This document shows positions 1 through 6,982 of a stretch of DNA of 38,658 bases, piece by piece. The DNA is from Paenibacillus sp. PastM-3 (lineage in GTDB: Bacteria; Bacillota; Bacilli; Paenibacillales; Paenibacillaceae), in contig NZ_JARXXP010000040.1 in NCBI RefSeq assembly GCF_029893965.1, forward strand, positions 1-38,658, in the 5' to 3' direction. The stretch's first letter is position 1, and the number at the start of each line of letters is the position of its first letter. The notes under the pieces were generated by a model, which saw only the letters and a list, made by a program, of their open reading frames with translations, did no database searches and was not told the DNA's origin. Made by a program: the position numbers and the translations under genes.

Positions 1-48
1 TCGCGGAGCGTCCACCCAAGTGAATACGTACATCCTACTCCAAACCAA

Positions 49-100
49 GGGCCGTCCCAAGTAGCCATTTCATGGCTTTTGGGACAGCCCCTTCTTTTTT
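49..100 (+). terminator. Rho-independent terminator of an upstream gene
   Basis: GGGCCGTCCCAA pairs with TTGGGACAGCCC, with AGCCAT/ATGGCT extending the stem, followed by CTTCTTTTTT. It ends a plus-strand transcript whose gene lies before the window. Confidence 0.85.
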
Positions 101-220
101 ATTGTACTTCTTCGTTACACGGATGTGTACCTTCTGGAGACATGTACGGTAATCATTCACAGATTAGGCTAATGTGCATATGATTATCGTAAATCCTTTA
201 CCTATTGGAGGCTCACACTC

Positions 221-715
221 ATGTATAGCGTATATCCGGCGTATGGTGTTTACCCGTTTCCCCGCAGTTCAACTTTTGTACCCGTTTGGGCTACCTCAAC
301 TCAAGAAGCGCTTCAGTTAATGAAGGACTCGGTACAAGGGGAACGAAATGACGAGCTCTTCTATAATCAGCTTATTCAGCTTGCTCCGGACCAGGGACAA
401 GTCGATGTGATCACCTCCATCCGCAATGACGAACGGACCCATAATCAAATGTTCCGGCAGATGTACAAAGAAATTACGGGATATGAAGTGACTGGTATCA
501 GCAATGAGGTTCCTGAGCAGGTTGATTCGTATATGTCCGGGTTACAAAAAGCCTTTCAAGGTGAATTATCGGCAGTTGAGAAGTACCGGAAGATCTGGTT
601 TGGCCTACCGTATGGTGTCTATAAGGATACTTTGTACGGCATCATCCTCGATGAACAAAAGCATGCTGCAAAGTACAACAATCTGTTAATACAAAATGTA
701 GCTGCAAAACGGTGA
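221..715 (+). CDS. Ferritin-like domain protein (rubrerythrin/DUF2202-like)
   Basis: A 164-residue soluble protein predicted to be a four-helix bundle of the ferritin-like superfamily. After a Tyr/Pro-rich N-terminus (residues 1-22), the helices carry a plausible di-iron ligand set: Glu41, Glu71 with His74 (ExxH), Glu115, and Glu145 with His148 (ExxH). Two ExxH motifs on helices 2 and 4 are the family hallmark. The start is preceded by TTGGAGG about 10 nt upstream. It is monocistronic: a terminator precedes it and a bidirectional hairpin follows. Related Bacillales proteins are small cytoplasmic or spore-associated ferritin-like proteins of unproven function; iron or peroxide handling is inference. 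It lacks the rubredoxin domain of true rubrerythrins. Confidence 0.85.
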   Translation: MYSVYPAYGVYPFPRSSTFVPVWATSTQEALQLMKDSVQGERNDELFYNQLIQLAPDQGQVDVITSIRNDERTHNQMFRQMYKEITGYEVTGISNEVPEQVDSYMSGLQKAFQGELSAVEKYRKIWFGLPYGVYKDTLYGIILDEQKHAAKYNNLLIQNVAAKR

Positions 716-743
716 ACGACTACACGAACTGGATTTTAATAGG

Positions 744-780
744 AAAAAGCCACTGCAGTAATCAACTGCTGACAGTGGCC
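744..780. terminator. Bidirectional terminator hairpin
   Basis: GCCACTGCAGT and ACTGctgaCAGTGGC form a strong stem. The best U-tract (TTTTTCC) is on the minus strand, so it mainly ends a minus-strand transcript reading through 1185-879. It also closes the ferritin-like gene on the plus strand. Confidence 0.6.
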
Positions 781-878
781 TTCTACAATCTGCTCGCCCA
801 CCCCCTCACTCCTGCAGCCTATGATCGAAGAAGTCTTTTAACCCGGCTGATTGGACGGAAAAACACTCTCGGCTCCGC

Positions 879-1034
879 TTATTCCGTTATTGCGGCGTAG
901 ATTTCTTGTTTGTCATATTGAACCCGGATCGACCGCTGATCGTTCTTAATCAACCTGATGTCAATTTCAGAAGCCAGTGTGCGTTCAGCATACTGAATTT
1001 CATTCACCGCAGACTCAGGAATAGAATTAAGCAT
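879..1034 (-). CDS. Doubtful small ORF, 51 aa
   Basis: An ATG-started ORF of 51 residues rich in Glu, Ile and Ala (begins MLNSIPESAVNEIQYAERTL, ends with EIYAAITE). It has no recognised family. It lies on the minus strand ahead of a minus-strand terminator (780-744) and overlaps the end of the preceding small ORF by 8 nt. The Shine-Dalgarno is weak (GGCAGGT about 9 nt upstream). The amino-acid composition looks protein-like rather than random, but homology cannot be judged here. It could also be the second half of one frameshifted gene with the upstream ORF. Confidence 0.35.
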   Translation of the reverse strand: MLNSIPESAVNEIQYAERTLASEIDIRLIKNDQRSIRVQYDKQEIYAAITE

Positions 1035-1185
1035 AATTCTGACCTGCCTGACCCGATTCCCGCTGCGCCTGCGTTACATACTGCAGACATGAGGGCGACG
1101 GACCCTCTGCTGATTCTGAAATAACCATATAAGTTGTTATTTTAACAGCAATCCTGTTTAAAATATATTTCGCGACCCCGCTCAT
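1027..1185 (-). CDS. Doubtful small ORF, 52 aa
   Basis: ATG ORF (begins MSGVAKYILNRIAVK) preceded by AGAAGGAAAG. It ends in a Gln/Ser-rich tail and overlaps the start of the next small ORF. No family is recognised. The region 716-1292 otherwise holds no recognisable gene; these two ORFs plus the minus-strand terminator are the only sign of a transcript there. It could be a decayed gene split by a frameshift near position 1030. Confidence 0.25.
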   Translation of the reverse strand: MSGVAKYILNRIAVKITTYMVISESAEGPSPSCLQYVTQAQRESGQAGQNYA

Positions 1186-1292
1186 CTTTCCTTCTATATT
1201 CCTTACTGCTTCCGTTTTTATGAGATACCTGTGAGTGCAAATGTTGTGGTACAATTCACATTGCAGCTACACTGATTTTTTGGAGGAACGAT

Positions 1293-1652
1293 ATGAAAAA
1301 AGTTGAAGCGATCATCCGTCCTGAAAAGCTCAGGGAAGTCATCGACGCACTCCGCGCAATTGAGGTCACCGGATTCACCGTCACTCAGGCCCAGGGACGC
1401 GGCCAGCAAAAAAACACGACCGGAGTGTACAGAGGCAAATCGTATACCGTCAATCTGCACCACAAAATCAAACTTGAAATCGTCGTGTCTGACCATAAAG
1501 TGGACGAAACGGTCAAGACTATTATTGCTACGGCCCAGACCGGAGAAATGGGTGACGGCAAGATTTTTGTGCTCCCGCTGCTCGAGATGTACAACATCCG
1601 GACCGGCAAAGCTGACGAAACGATCGATGAGTTAAAACAAAGTGATATGTAG
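1293..1652 (+). CDS. glnK: P-II family nitrogen regulator
   Basis: P-II signal protein of 119 residues, close to the usual 112. It forms trimers that read 2-oxoglutarate and ATP/ADP and plug the AmtB channel. Family features visible are the N-terminal MKKVEAIIRP, the T-loop (about 37-55) with Tyr51 conserved at the enterobacterial uridylylation position, the GDGKIFV B-loop (about 84-90) and the RTGKADE C-loop. It ends in a short Lys/Gln tail. The start follows TTTTTTGGAGGAACGAT, an ideal ribosome-binding site. The gene lies 127 nt upstream of amtB on the same strand, the standard pairing. The glnK name rests on that linkage; whether Tyr51 is modified in this host is unknown. Confidence 0.95.
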   Translation: MKKVEAIIRPEKLREVIDALRAIEVTGFTVTQAQGRGQQKNTTGVYRGKSYTVNLHHKIKLEIVVSDHKVDETVKTIIATAQTGEMGDGKIFVLPLLEMYNIRTGKADETIDELKQSDM

Positions 1653-1690
1653 ATAAGTGCAAATCAACATTGACTTTTAGCTAAAATTGG

Positions 1691-1707
1691 TGTGAGTAAA
1701 CATAACA
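1691..1707 (+). promoter_or_regulatory. GlnR/TnrA-type box upstream of amtB
   Basis: TGTGAGTAAACATAACA fits the Bacillus TnrA/GlnR consensus TGTNA-N7-TNACA exactly. It is centred about 50 nt before the predicted start site of the following promoter, the position from which TnrA activates the B. subtilis amtB-glnK operon. This is sequence match plus family knowledge; binding is not shown. Confidence 0.75.
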
Positions 1708-1714
1708 TTTGATG

Positions 1715-1744
1715 TTGACATTTTCTGCCCTCCCCTTATATCAT
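1715..1744 (+). promoter_or_regulatory. Sigma-A-like promoter for amtB
   Basis: TTGACA and TATCAT separated by 18 bp, about 35 nt before the amtB start codon. It gives amtB its own promoter in addition to any readthrough from glnK. Confidence 0.65.
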
Positions 1745-1779
1745 TACTGTGTTGTATATGTGACAGGGAGGGTAACATC

Positions 1780-3063
1780 ATGAATGCCGGAACGGATATC
1801 GCTTTAAATACGGTTTGGGTTGTGCTGGCTGCGGCTATGGTTGTGTTTATGGAGGGCGGCTTCAGCCTGCTCGAGGCGGGTTTTGTGCGGACGAAAAATG
1901 CGGTGAATGTCACCATGAAGATTTTTGTTGATCTTACCGTCGGGGTATTGGCTTTTTTTCTGGTTGGCTTCGGCATCATGTTCGGAAAGGATTTTGCCGG
2001 CCTGATCAGCTTCGATTTCTGGGGGGCTTCACAGTCTCTGAATATAGATTTAAACCTTCCGCTATCAGCTTATGTTCTGTTTCAGATCGGCTTCGCCATC
2101 GCTGCCATCTCTATCGTTTCCGGGGCGGTAGCGGAGCGGATGTCTTTTAAAGCCTACATACTTGTTGCTTTATTCGTAGCAGCTATCCTGTATCCGGTCT
2201 CCGGCCACTGGGTCTGGAATCCGGCGGGCTGGCTGGCCCGCCTGGGCATGAAGGACTTCGCCGGATCGGCAGCAATCCATGCGCTCGGCGGAGCTGCAGC
2301 TTTTGCCTTTGCCAAAGTGCTTGGACCCCGCAGGGGCAGGTTCAATACGGATGGCAGCGTAAACGTATTTGCCCCAAGTAACATTCCGCTTGCTTCGGCA
2401 GGCACCTTCATTCTCTGGTTCGGCTGGTTCGGCTTCAATGCCGGAAGCACGCTGAATGCAGCGGATTCCAGCCTTTCCGTAATTGCTCTGAATACGATGC
2501 TGGCTGCAGCTGCCGGCGGCACATCGGCCATGATCTTCACCATGTTCCGCTTCGGCAAAGCTGATCCGAGCATGACCATGAATGGCGCGCTGGCCGGTCT
2601 GGTCGGCATCACTGCCGGATGTGCTTTTGTCAGCCCCTACTCCGCTATTGTGATCGGCCTGATTGCGGGTGTATTAGTTATTCTGGGTACACTGGCCATC
2701 GATAAAATGCAGGTGGACGATCCGGTAGGCGCTGTTGCGGTACACGGAATTAACGGAGCTTTTGGAACTGTGGCTGTCGGTCTTTTTGATAAACAGGAAG
2801 GTCTGTTTACCACCGGACAGTTTCACCAGCTCGGTGTACAGCTGCTAGGTGTTGTGGTTGTAATGGCATGGGGTTTTGTCATGAGCTATGGGGCCGCCAA
2901 GCTGATTCAGCGGACTGTCGGACTGCGCGTGAGCGCTGCCGAGGAAGAAGAAGGTCTGGACATGGCTATGCACGGTATCCCGGCATACAACGAGCTTGAA
3001 CGGTTCAGCGATCAGCCCGGAATTGATGAAGCCTTGTTGCTGCGGACCGGCTCGGAGGATTAA
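1780..3063 (+). CDS. amtB: Ammonium transporter AmtB
   Basis: Amt/Rh-family channel of 427 residues with about eleven hydrophobic membrane segments. It conducts ammonium/ammonia across the cytoplasmic membrane. The pore twin histidines are present at His167 (within AAIHALGG) and His322 (within VAVHGINGAFG). The cytoplasmic C-terminal tail has the Glu-rich stretch followed by GLDMAMHG, resembling the conserved tail that docks P-II protein. The start has GACAGGGAGGGTAAC just upstream. It sits after glnK with its own promoter and GlnR/TnrA-type box, and a strong terminator follows. This module predicts induction under nitrogen limitation and post-translational gating by the neighbouring P-II protein. 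Confidence 0.97.
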   Translation: MNAGTDIALNTVWVVLAAAMVVFMEGGFSLLEAGFVRTKNAVNVTMKIFVDLTVGVLAFFLVGFGIMFGKDFAGLISFDFWGASQSLNIDLNLPLSAYVLFQIGFAIAAISIVSGAVAERMSFKAYILVALFVAAILYPVSGHWVWNPAGWLARLGMKDFAGSAAIHALGGAAAFAFAKVLGPRRGRFNTDGSVNVFAPSNIPLASAGTFILWFGWFGFNAGSTLNAADSSLSVIALNTMLAAAAGGTSAMIFTMFRFGKADPSMTMNGALAGLVGITAGCAFVSPYSAIVIGLIAGVLVILGTLAIDKMQVDDPVGAVAVHGINGAFGTVAVGLFDKQEGLFTTGQFHQLGVQLLGVVVVMAWGFVMSYGAAKLIQRTVGLRVSAAEEEEGLDMAMHGIPAYNELERFSDQPGIDEALLLRTGSED

Positions 3064-3112
3064 CCTGGCGTTATGACCGGACTTATTACACGAATATTCA
3101 AACCTATCAAAC

Positions 3113-3168
3113 AACCCCGCTTCGGAAATGGGCAACAGCTGCCATTTCTGCAAGCGGGGTTTCTTTTC
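3113..3168 (+). terminator. Terminator of glnK-amtB
   Basis: AACCCCGCTT pairs with AAGCGGGGTT, with inner AAATGG/CCATTT, followed by TCTTTTC. Confidence 0.85.
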
Positions 3169-3198
3169 AAATTAAAATCTAATAGTATATGTGCCGGC

Positions 3199-3611
3199 TT
3201 ATCCTCTGCGGATGCGTTGCACTGCTAATCCTGCATTTTCTAAGGAGCCGCGGATCGCTAAGGCAATGCAACGGCATGATGACCATCGCCGTGCAAACAG
3301 ATGGTTTCAGCTGTTATAGCTACATCTATTCCGTCCGTGGAGCAGACCTTGCCCTCCTGTACCATGCTCAGAACCTGGTGCAGCGCCTCTTGTTCATCTG
3401 TCCCCAGTGCATCCGGCCGGCTTCTGGGCGTTAACGCCCCGTCACTCTGGTAGGTGCGGTCGGCAAAAACCTCACTAGCTGTGCGCAGTCCGGCCCTGTT
3501 ACCGGCCCGGATCAGCTCGCTGCCGGCCAGACCGAACAGAATCAGCTCCGGCTCAATCCGGTATGCACCGAAGCCCTCGCCCATATCACAGTTCAAATCA
3601 ACAGATTTCAT
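3199..3611 (-). pseudogene. pxpA: pxpA (5-oxoprolinase subunit A, LamB/YcsF family) with internal deletion
   Basis: The N-terminus (residues 1-19, DLNCDMGEGFGAYRI) is typical PxpA. The next codon already continues with the C-terminal third (ELILFGLAGSELIRAG, EVFADRTYQSDG, ICLHGDGHHAVAL). About 125 residues that should lie between them, including the conserved HPGFPD and KPHGALYN regions, are missing in frame at about 3555. Near 3258 a frameshift stops the reading frame after HAVALP; the shifted frame continues IRGSLENAGLAVQRIRRG to a stop at 3199. A good Shine-Dalgarno (TGGAGG, 10 nt) remains. PxpA works with PxpB and PxpC in ATP-dependent 5-oxoproline cleavage. This copy should be inactive, so pxpBC here lack a local partner unless another copy exists. 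Confidence 0.9.
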
Positions 3612-3646
3612 TGGCTGTAGCCTCCAGTATGTATTTTTGCAGGCTG

Positions 3647-4714
3647 CTACACATGCTGCAGCACGAGCCGAAGCCGGCGCAGCTCAAGCTCCCGCTGCAG
3701 CAGCTGCTCCTGCGATTCTCTCAGCGTGACGAGCCGGAAATGGACCCGGCTGCCAGATGGTGCCTGTGCAAGAAGCGACAGATCAGCCGTAATCACCTGC
3801 GCCAGCTTCGGATAACCCCCGGTTGTCTGGCGGTCCGCCATCAAGATAATCGGGGTACCTTCGGCAGGTACCTGGATCGTCCCAAAGGTGACTGCCGCTG
3901 AGGCCAGACCCTGTTCCTGTACCAGTGACAGAGCGCTGCCGGACAGACGGTAGCCCATGCGGTCCGATTCGGGGAGAATCGTATACGGCTCAGACAAAAA
4001 GCGCCGGCGGCTCTCAGAGCTGAACATTTCGTACTCTTCGCCCTCAATGACCCGGATGACCGGAGCTTCAGGATAATCAGGAATCATCGCCGGCACAGGA
4101 TACCAGGCAGCGGTAGCTGCAGCCTCCGCTCCTGAATTTACGGCTGACCGCTCTTCAAGCTGCCTGTTATTCAACGGCTCACTGACTATGCTTCCGGTGC
4201 CCCGCACACGGGTCAGCCGTTCTGTCCAGGCTGCAGCCCTGCTCGAAGGCGTGCCGACAGGCAGCACATCGCCGGAGCGCAGAGCCCGGCCCTGATGGCC
4301 GCCGATTCCGGCGCGCAGGTAGGTTGAGCGGCTGTTCAGCTGAACCGGTACATCGATTCCTCCGGCAACGGCGAGGTAAGCCCTGCATCCTCCGGGCAGG
4401 CGGCCGAAATGCAGCCGGGTTCCTTTGGGCACATAGGCTGTCCGCCAGAGCGGCAGCGGCTGCCCGTCCAGCAGCGGCGCCATCCCGCCGCCGCAGACAG
4501 CAATAAGCGCAGGAGCGGCAAACGTAATTTCCGGTCCAAGCACCGTCATTTCCAGCCCGGCTGCCTGCTCTTCGTTGCCAACCAGCAGGTTGGCCATACG
4601 CAGAGCATAGCTGTCCATCGCACCGCCGGCAATCACTCCGTATTGCTGATAGCCGTATCTTCCCAGATCCTGGACAGTAGTTAGCAGACCCGGCTTCATG
4701 ATCAGCAGACTCAT
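3647..4714 (-). CDS. pxpC: 5-oxoprolinase subunit C (biotin-dependent carboxylase-like, KipA type)
   Basis: A 355-residue carboxyltransferase-domain subunit 2 protein. It begins MSLLIMKPGLLTTVQDLGR and contains GVIAGGAMDSYALRMAN, both typical of the family. Further hallmarks are YLAVAGGIDVP, YLRAGIGGHQGRAL, DRMGYRLSG and the C-terminal ILMADRQTTGGYPK. Length is slightly above the usual 310-340. Known role: with PxpA and PxpB it opens 5-oxoproline to glutamate using ATP; the older name KipA comes from B. subtilis sporulation work. Its ATG overlaps the pxpB stop by 4 nt (ATGA), indicating translational coupling. The following pxpA is broken, so activity in this genome is uncertain. Confidence 0.93.
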   Translation of the reverse strand: MSLLIMKPGLLTTVQDLGRYGYQQYGVIAGGAMDSYALRMANLLVGNEEQAAGLEMTVLGPEITFAAPALIAVCGGGMAPLLDGQPLPLWRTAYVPKGTRLHFGRLPGGCRAYLAVAGGIDVPVQLNSRSTYLRAGIGGHQGRALRSGDVLPVGTPSSRAAAWTERLTRVRGTGSIVSEPLNNRQLEERSAVNSGAEAAATAAWYPVPAMIPDYPEAPVIRVIEGEEYEMFSSESRRRFLSEPYTILPESDRMGYRLSGSALSLVQEQGLASAAVTFGTIQVPAEGTPIILMADRQTTGGYPKLAQVITADLSLLAQAPSGSRVHFRLVTLRESQEQLLQRELELRRLRLVLQHV

Positions 4715-5496
4715 AGCCTATCATCCTTCCAGGCGGAGAACTCGCTGTACGAAATCGGATAGAACCGGACTAGATCGCCGGCCTGAAGCCTCACCGGCGG
4801 AACAGCATCCGGCCTGAACAGGGCAACCGGTGTCCGGCCGATCAGCTGCCAGCCGCCCGGCGTCTCCAGCGGATAGACGCCGGTCTGATCACCCGCAATC
4901 CCGACCGAGCCTGCCGGGATAGCCAGCCGCGGTGTAGGCCGCCGCGGAGTGGAAATCGCCGGAGACAGTCCTCCGAGATACGGAAAACCCGGGGCAAAAC
5001 CAAGCATATACACCAGATAATCAGCCGATGAATGAATATCAATAACCTCCTGTACCGAGAGCCCGTTATGCCGCGCCACAAACTCCAGGTCAGGACCGGT
5101 TTCACCTCCATAGCACACAGGAATGCTGACTATTCTTGGAACCTGATCATTCTGTTCCTCAGCAAGCTTCAACATCTCCTCCAGCAGGGCAGCTACTATT
5201 GGAAAGGGATAATATTCTTCACCTTGGTCGATATACTGCGGATAGGCTCTAAGGACAGCCGGCCCATCGTAATATACAGCAACCGAGTGAAAGGACGGGA
5301 CAAATTCAATCATCCCTGTAAAAGGAGCGGAAAACAGCCTGCTGCAAACTGCCCTGACACGGCGGTGGGTCTGCGGACTGATCGCTGCCTCAAAGATTAC
5401 TGACACAGCCGAATCCCCTAACGGGATAATCCGGGGCAAGCCTTCATCCGTATGCTTTTGCAGATGAAATACCTGGTCTTCCGCCTTGTTTTCCAA
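4711..5496 (-). CDS. pxpB: 5-oxoprolinase subunit B (KipI type)
   Basis: A 261-residue carboxyltransferase-domain subunit 1 protein. Visible hallmarks are IIPLGDSAVSVIFE near the N-terminus, IPVCYGGETGPDLEFVA mid-protein, YLVYMLGFAPGFPYLGG, and AGSVGIAGDQTGVYPLETPGGWQLIGRTP. These make up the KipI/PxpB fold. The start is TTG, chosen because GGGAGG lies 6 nt upstream and the preceding in-frame region is noncoding. It is the first gene of the minus-strand pxpB-pxpC-pxpA unit. In B. subtilis KipI inhibits the sporulation kinase KinA; in most bacteria PxpB is a 5-oxoprolinase subunit. Gene context here favours the enzyme role. Confidence 0.93.
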   Translation of the reverse strand: MENKAEDQVFHLQKHTDEGLPRIIPLGDSAVSVIFEAAISPQTHRRVRAVCSRLFSAPFTGMIEFVPSFHSVAVYYDGPAVLRAYPQYIDQGEEYYPFPIVAALLEEMLKLAEEQNDQVPRIVSIPVCYGGETGPDLEFVARHNGLSVQEVIDIHSSADYLVYMLGFAPGFPYLGGLSPAISTPRRPTPRLAIPAGSVGIAGDQTGVYPLETPGGWQLIGRTPVALFRPDAVPPVRLQAGDLVRFYPISYSEFSAWKDDRL

Positions 5497-5531
5497 TGAG
5501 AACCTCCCTTTCCGCCCGTGTAATAATCCTT

Positions 5532-5550
5532 ATTATAGCGGATTATCCGC
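5532..5550 (-). promoter_or_regulatory. -10 element and palindrome before pxpB
   Basis: On the minus strand TATAAT lies at 5537-5532. Immediately upstream is a perfect 13-bp palindrome with a central base, GCGGATTATCCGC (5538-5550), which would overlap the spacer. The -35 region is weak. Candidate promoter with an operator for an unknown regulator. Confidence 0.4.
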
Positions 5551-5576
5551 AATCGAAAAATTGTGATGAACCAGCC

Positions 5577-6278
5577 TTATGCCAGCACCTGCAGCACATC
5601 AGCAATTTTACGCTGATGGGACATCACACCGTAATTCATCCAGGCCATAAAATCCATCTCATAGACACAGCCGCTGCGTACAGCAGGAAGCTTCCGCCAG
5701 AGCGGGGTTTCAAGCAGCTCACGGCCTCCCCCCATCTGCCGGTCAAAGGTAATAAACAAATGATCTGCAGTCAGCTGCGCCAGTGCTTCACCGCTGAGAT
5801 TTACCTGCTTCCTTCCCCGGCACAGCTGGCGGACCAGGTGATGCGGCTGCAGTCCAAGATCGCGGTGCAGCACCTCTCCCGTGTAACCCAGCCCCTCACA
5901 TCCGTACAGCATAATTCCGCCGGAATAAATCCGGAGCACCGCTACAGTCTGCGTGCCCGCAGAACGGTTTAGCAGCAGCCTGGCATCACGCGCCTTCTGC
6001 TCATATTGGCCGATTACCTCCTGTACACGTCCCGTCAGCCCGAAAATCACTGCCGCCGAACGCAGCGTGGCACGCCAGTTCTCCTGGTGAAACGGGTGCT
6101 TGAACAGCGGTGCCACCTGGCGGCATTCCTCGAGATGCCAGCGCTGAACACCGTCGTCGAGCATAATCAGCTCCGGCGTGTAACGGAACAGGTCCTGCCA
6201 GTCGCCGGTGGAAATATCAAACTCCGGAATGTGATGAAGCCCAAGATAATCCTGTTTGCCCCAATAAACTCTGTTCGC
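5577..6278 (-). pseudogene. Truncated iron-siderophore substrate-binding domain fragment
   Basis: The frame encodes about 233 residues of a FecB/TroA-type binding domain. It starts ANRVYWGKQDYLGLHHIPEF directly behind the stop of the GNAT gene with no start codon. It then reads through TPELIMLDDGVQ, the long interlobe helix, GYTGEVLHRDLGL, LTADHLFITFD and a normal C-terminus. An ATG occurs at 6164 inside the domain but has no convincing ribosome-binding site and would skip the first lobe. The beginning of the domain and any signal peptide or AraC-type DNA-binding region are gone. In Paenibacillus such domains occur both as lipoproteins and fused to AraC regulators (Btr type); which one this was cannot be told. 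Confidence 0.75.
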
Positions 6279-6767
6279 TTAATTTACATACTTCAATTCA
6301 ATTCCATTAAAAAGCCTGAACTCAAACTCCACCTCATGGCGCACCGGTATACCGTTATATCCCACACGTGGTATAGAAGGTTTCAGCTTTCTGGCTTCTG
6401 TAATGGCATCCCGGTGTACGGCAACCATGTCAAAACCCCGTTTTTGATAAAAGCGGATTGCCCGCGTATTGTCGTTGGAGGTGATTAGCCATACTCTGGA
6501 ACAGCCAAGACGTACCGCTTCATCGATCACCAGCTCAATGAGCCTGGTGCCGATGCCGGCATTCTCCAGCGTGCTATCCAGCGACACAATCTCGCATTCT
6601 CCACCCTCACAGTAATAGTAAACCGCCGCTCGGACTGTTCCGTCCGTCACTGCACAAAAACCCGGTAAACCTTGGAGCTGATGAAGCTTTCCTTTCGATA
6701 TTATTATGGCTCCGCTAATTTTCAGTGCTGCTACCCTTGTTTCTGTATCTATCGCTTTAAAAATCAC
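6279..6767 (-). CDS. GNAT family N-acetyltransferase
   Basis: A 162-residue acetyl-CoA-dependent acyltransferase of the GNAT fold. The acetyl-CoA loop is visible as LENAGIGTRLIELVIDEA (about 87-104), a GxGxxLi-type motif A, followed by motif B VWLITSNDNTRAIRFYQKRGF, with the usual Asn and Tyr. The start is GTG with AAGGG about 10 nt upstream; the ATG one base earlier is out of frame. The substrate is unknown. Its stop is immediately followed by the in-frame siderophore-binding fragment, suggesting the junction arose by deletion. It is transcribed away from the lacI-type gene. Confidence 0.85.
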   Translation of the reverse strand: MIFKAIDTETRVAALKISGAIIISKGKLHQLQGLPGFCAVTDGTVRAAVYYYCEGGECEIVSLDSTLENAGIGTRLIELVIDEAVRLGCSRVWLITSNDNTRAIRFYQKRGFDMVAVHRDAITEARKLKPSIPRVGYNGIPVRHEVEFEFRLFNGIELKYVN

Positions 6768-6815
6768 ATTCTGCCATCCCTTCAGTTTCTATTTTTTCGA
6801 TCATAATATAGATAA

Positions 6816-6844
6816 TTGATTTCTGGAACGTTTTATTTTACAAT
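6816..6844 (+). promoter_or_regulatory. Sigma-A-like promoter of the lacI-type gene
   Basis: TTGATT, 17 bp spacer, TACAAT. The predicted transcription start (about 6851) touches the operator at 6852-6865, which fits autorepression. Confidence 0.7.
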
Positions 6845-6851
6845 GAACTCA

Positions 6852-6865
6852 TAAACGCGCGTTTA
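6852..6865. promoter_or_regulatory. LacI-family operator 1
   Basis: TAAACGCGCGTTTA is a perfect 14-bp palindrome with the central CG typical of LacI/GalR operators. It lies at the predicted start of the lacI transcript. A near copy stands before the cellobiose phosphorylase gene. Confidence 0.75.
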
Positions 6866-6982
6866 CAAGTTGAACAACTACCCGGCCTTAACCGGTTGGC
6901 AGCTGTTTCCGCTTGATATACGAGGACATTCATTTTAATGGATACATATCAGGTCCTTGTATTCTGGCAAAAAGGGGGCAAT

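Noticed and set aside
712..900. Plus-strand 62-aa ORF after the ferritin-like gene
   Set aside because: No ribosome-binding site, runs through the bidirectional terminator, and composition is not protein-like.
6938..6982. Extended N-terminus of the LacI-type regulator
   Set aside because: The upstream ATG lacks a ribosome-binding site and adds 15 residues not seen before the family helix-turn-helix.
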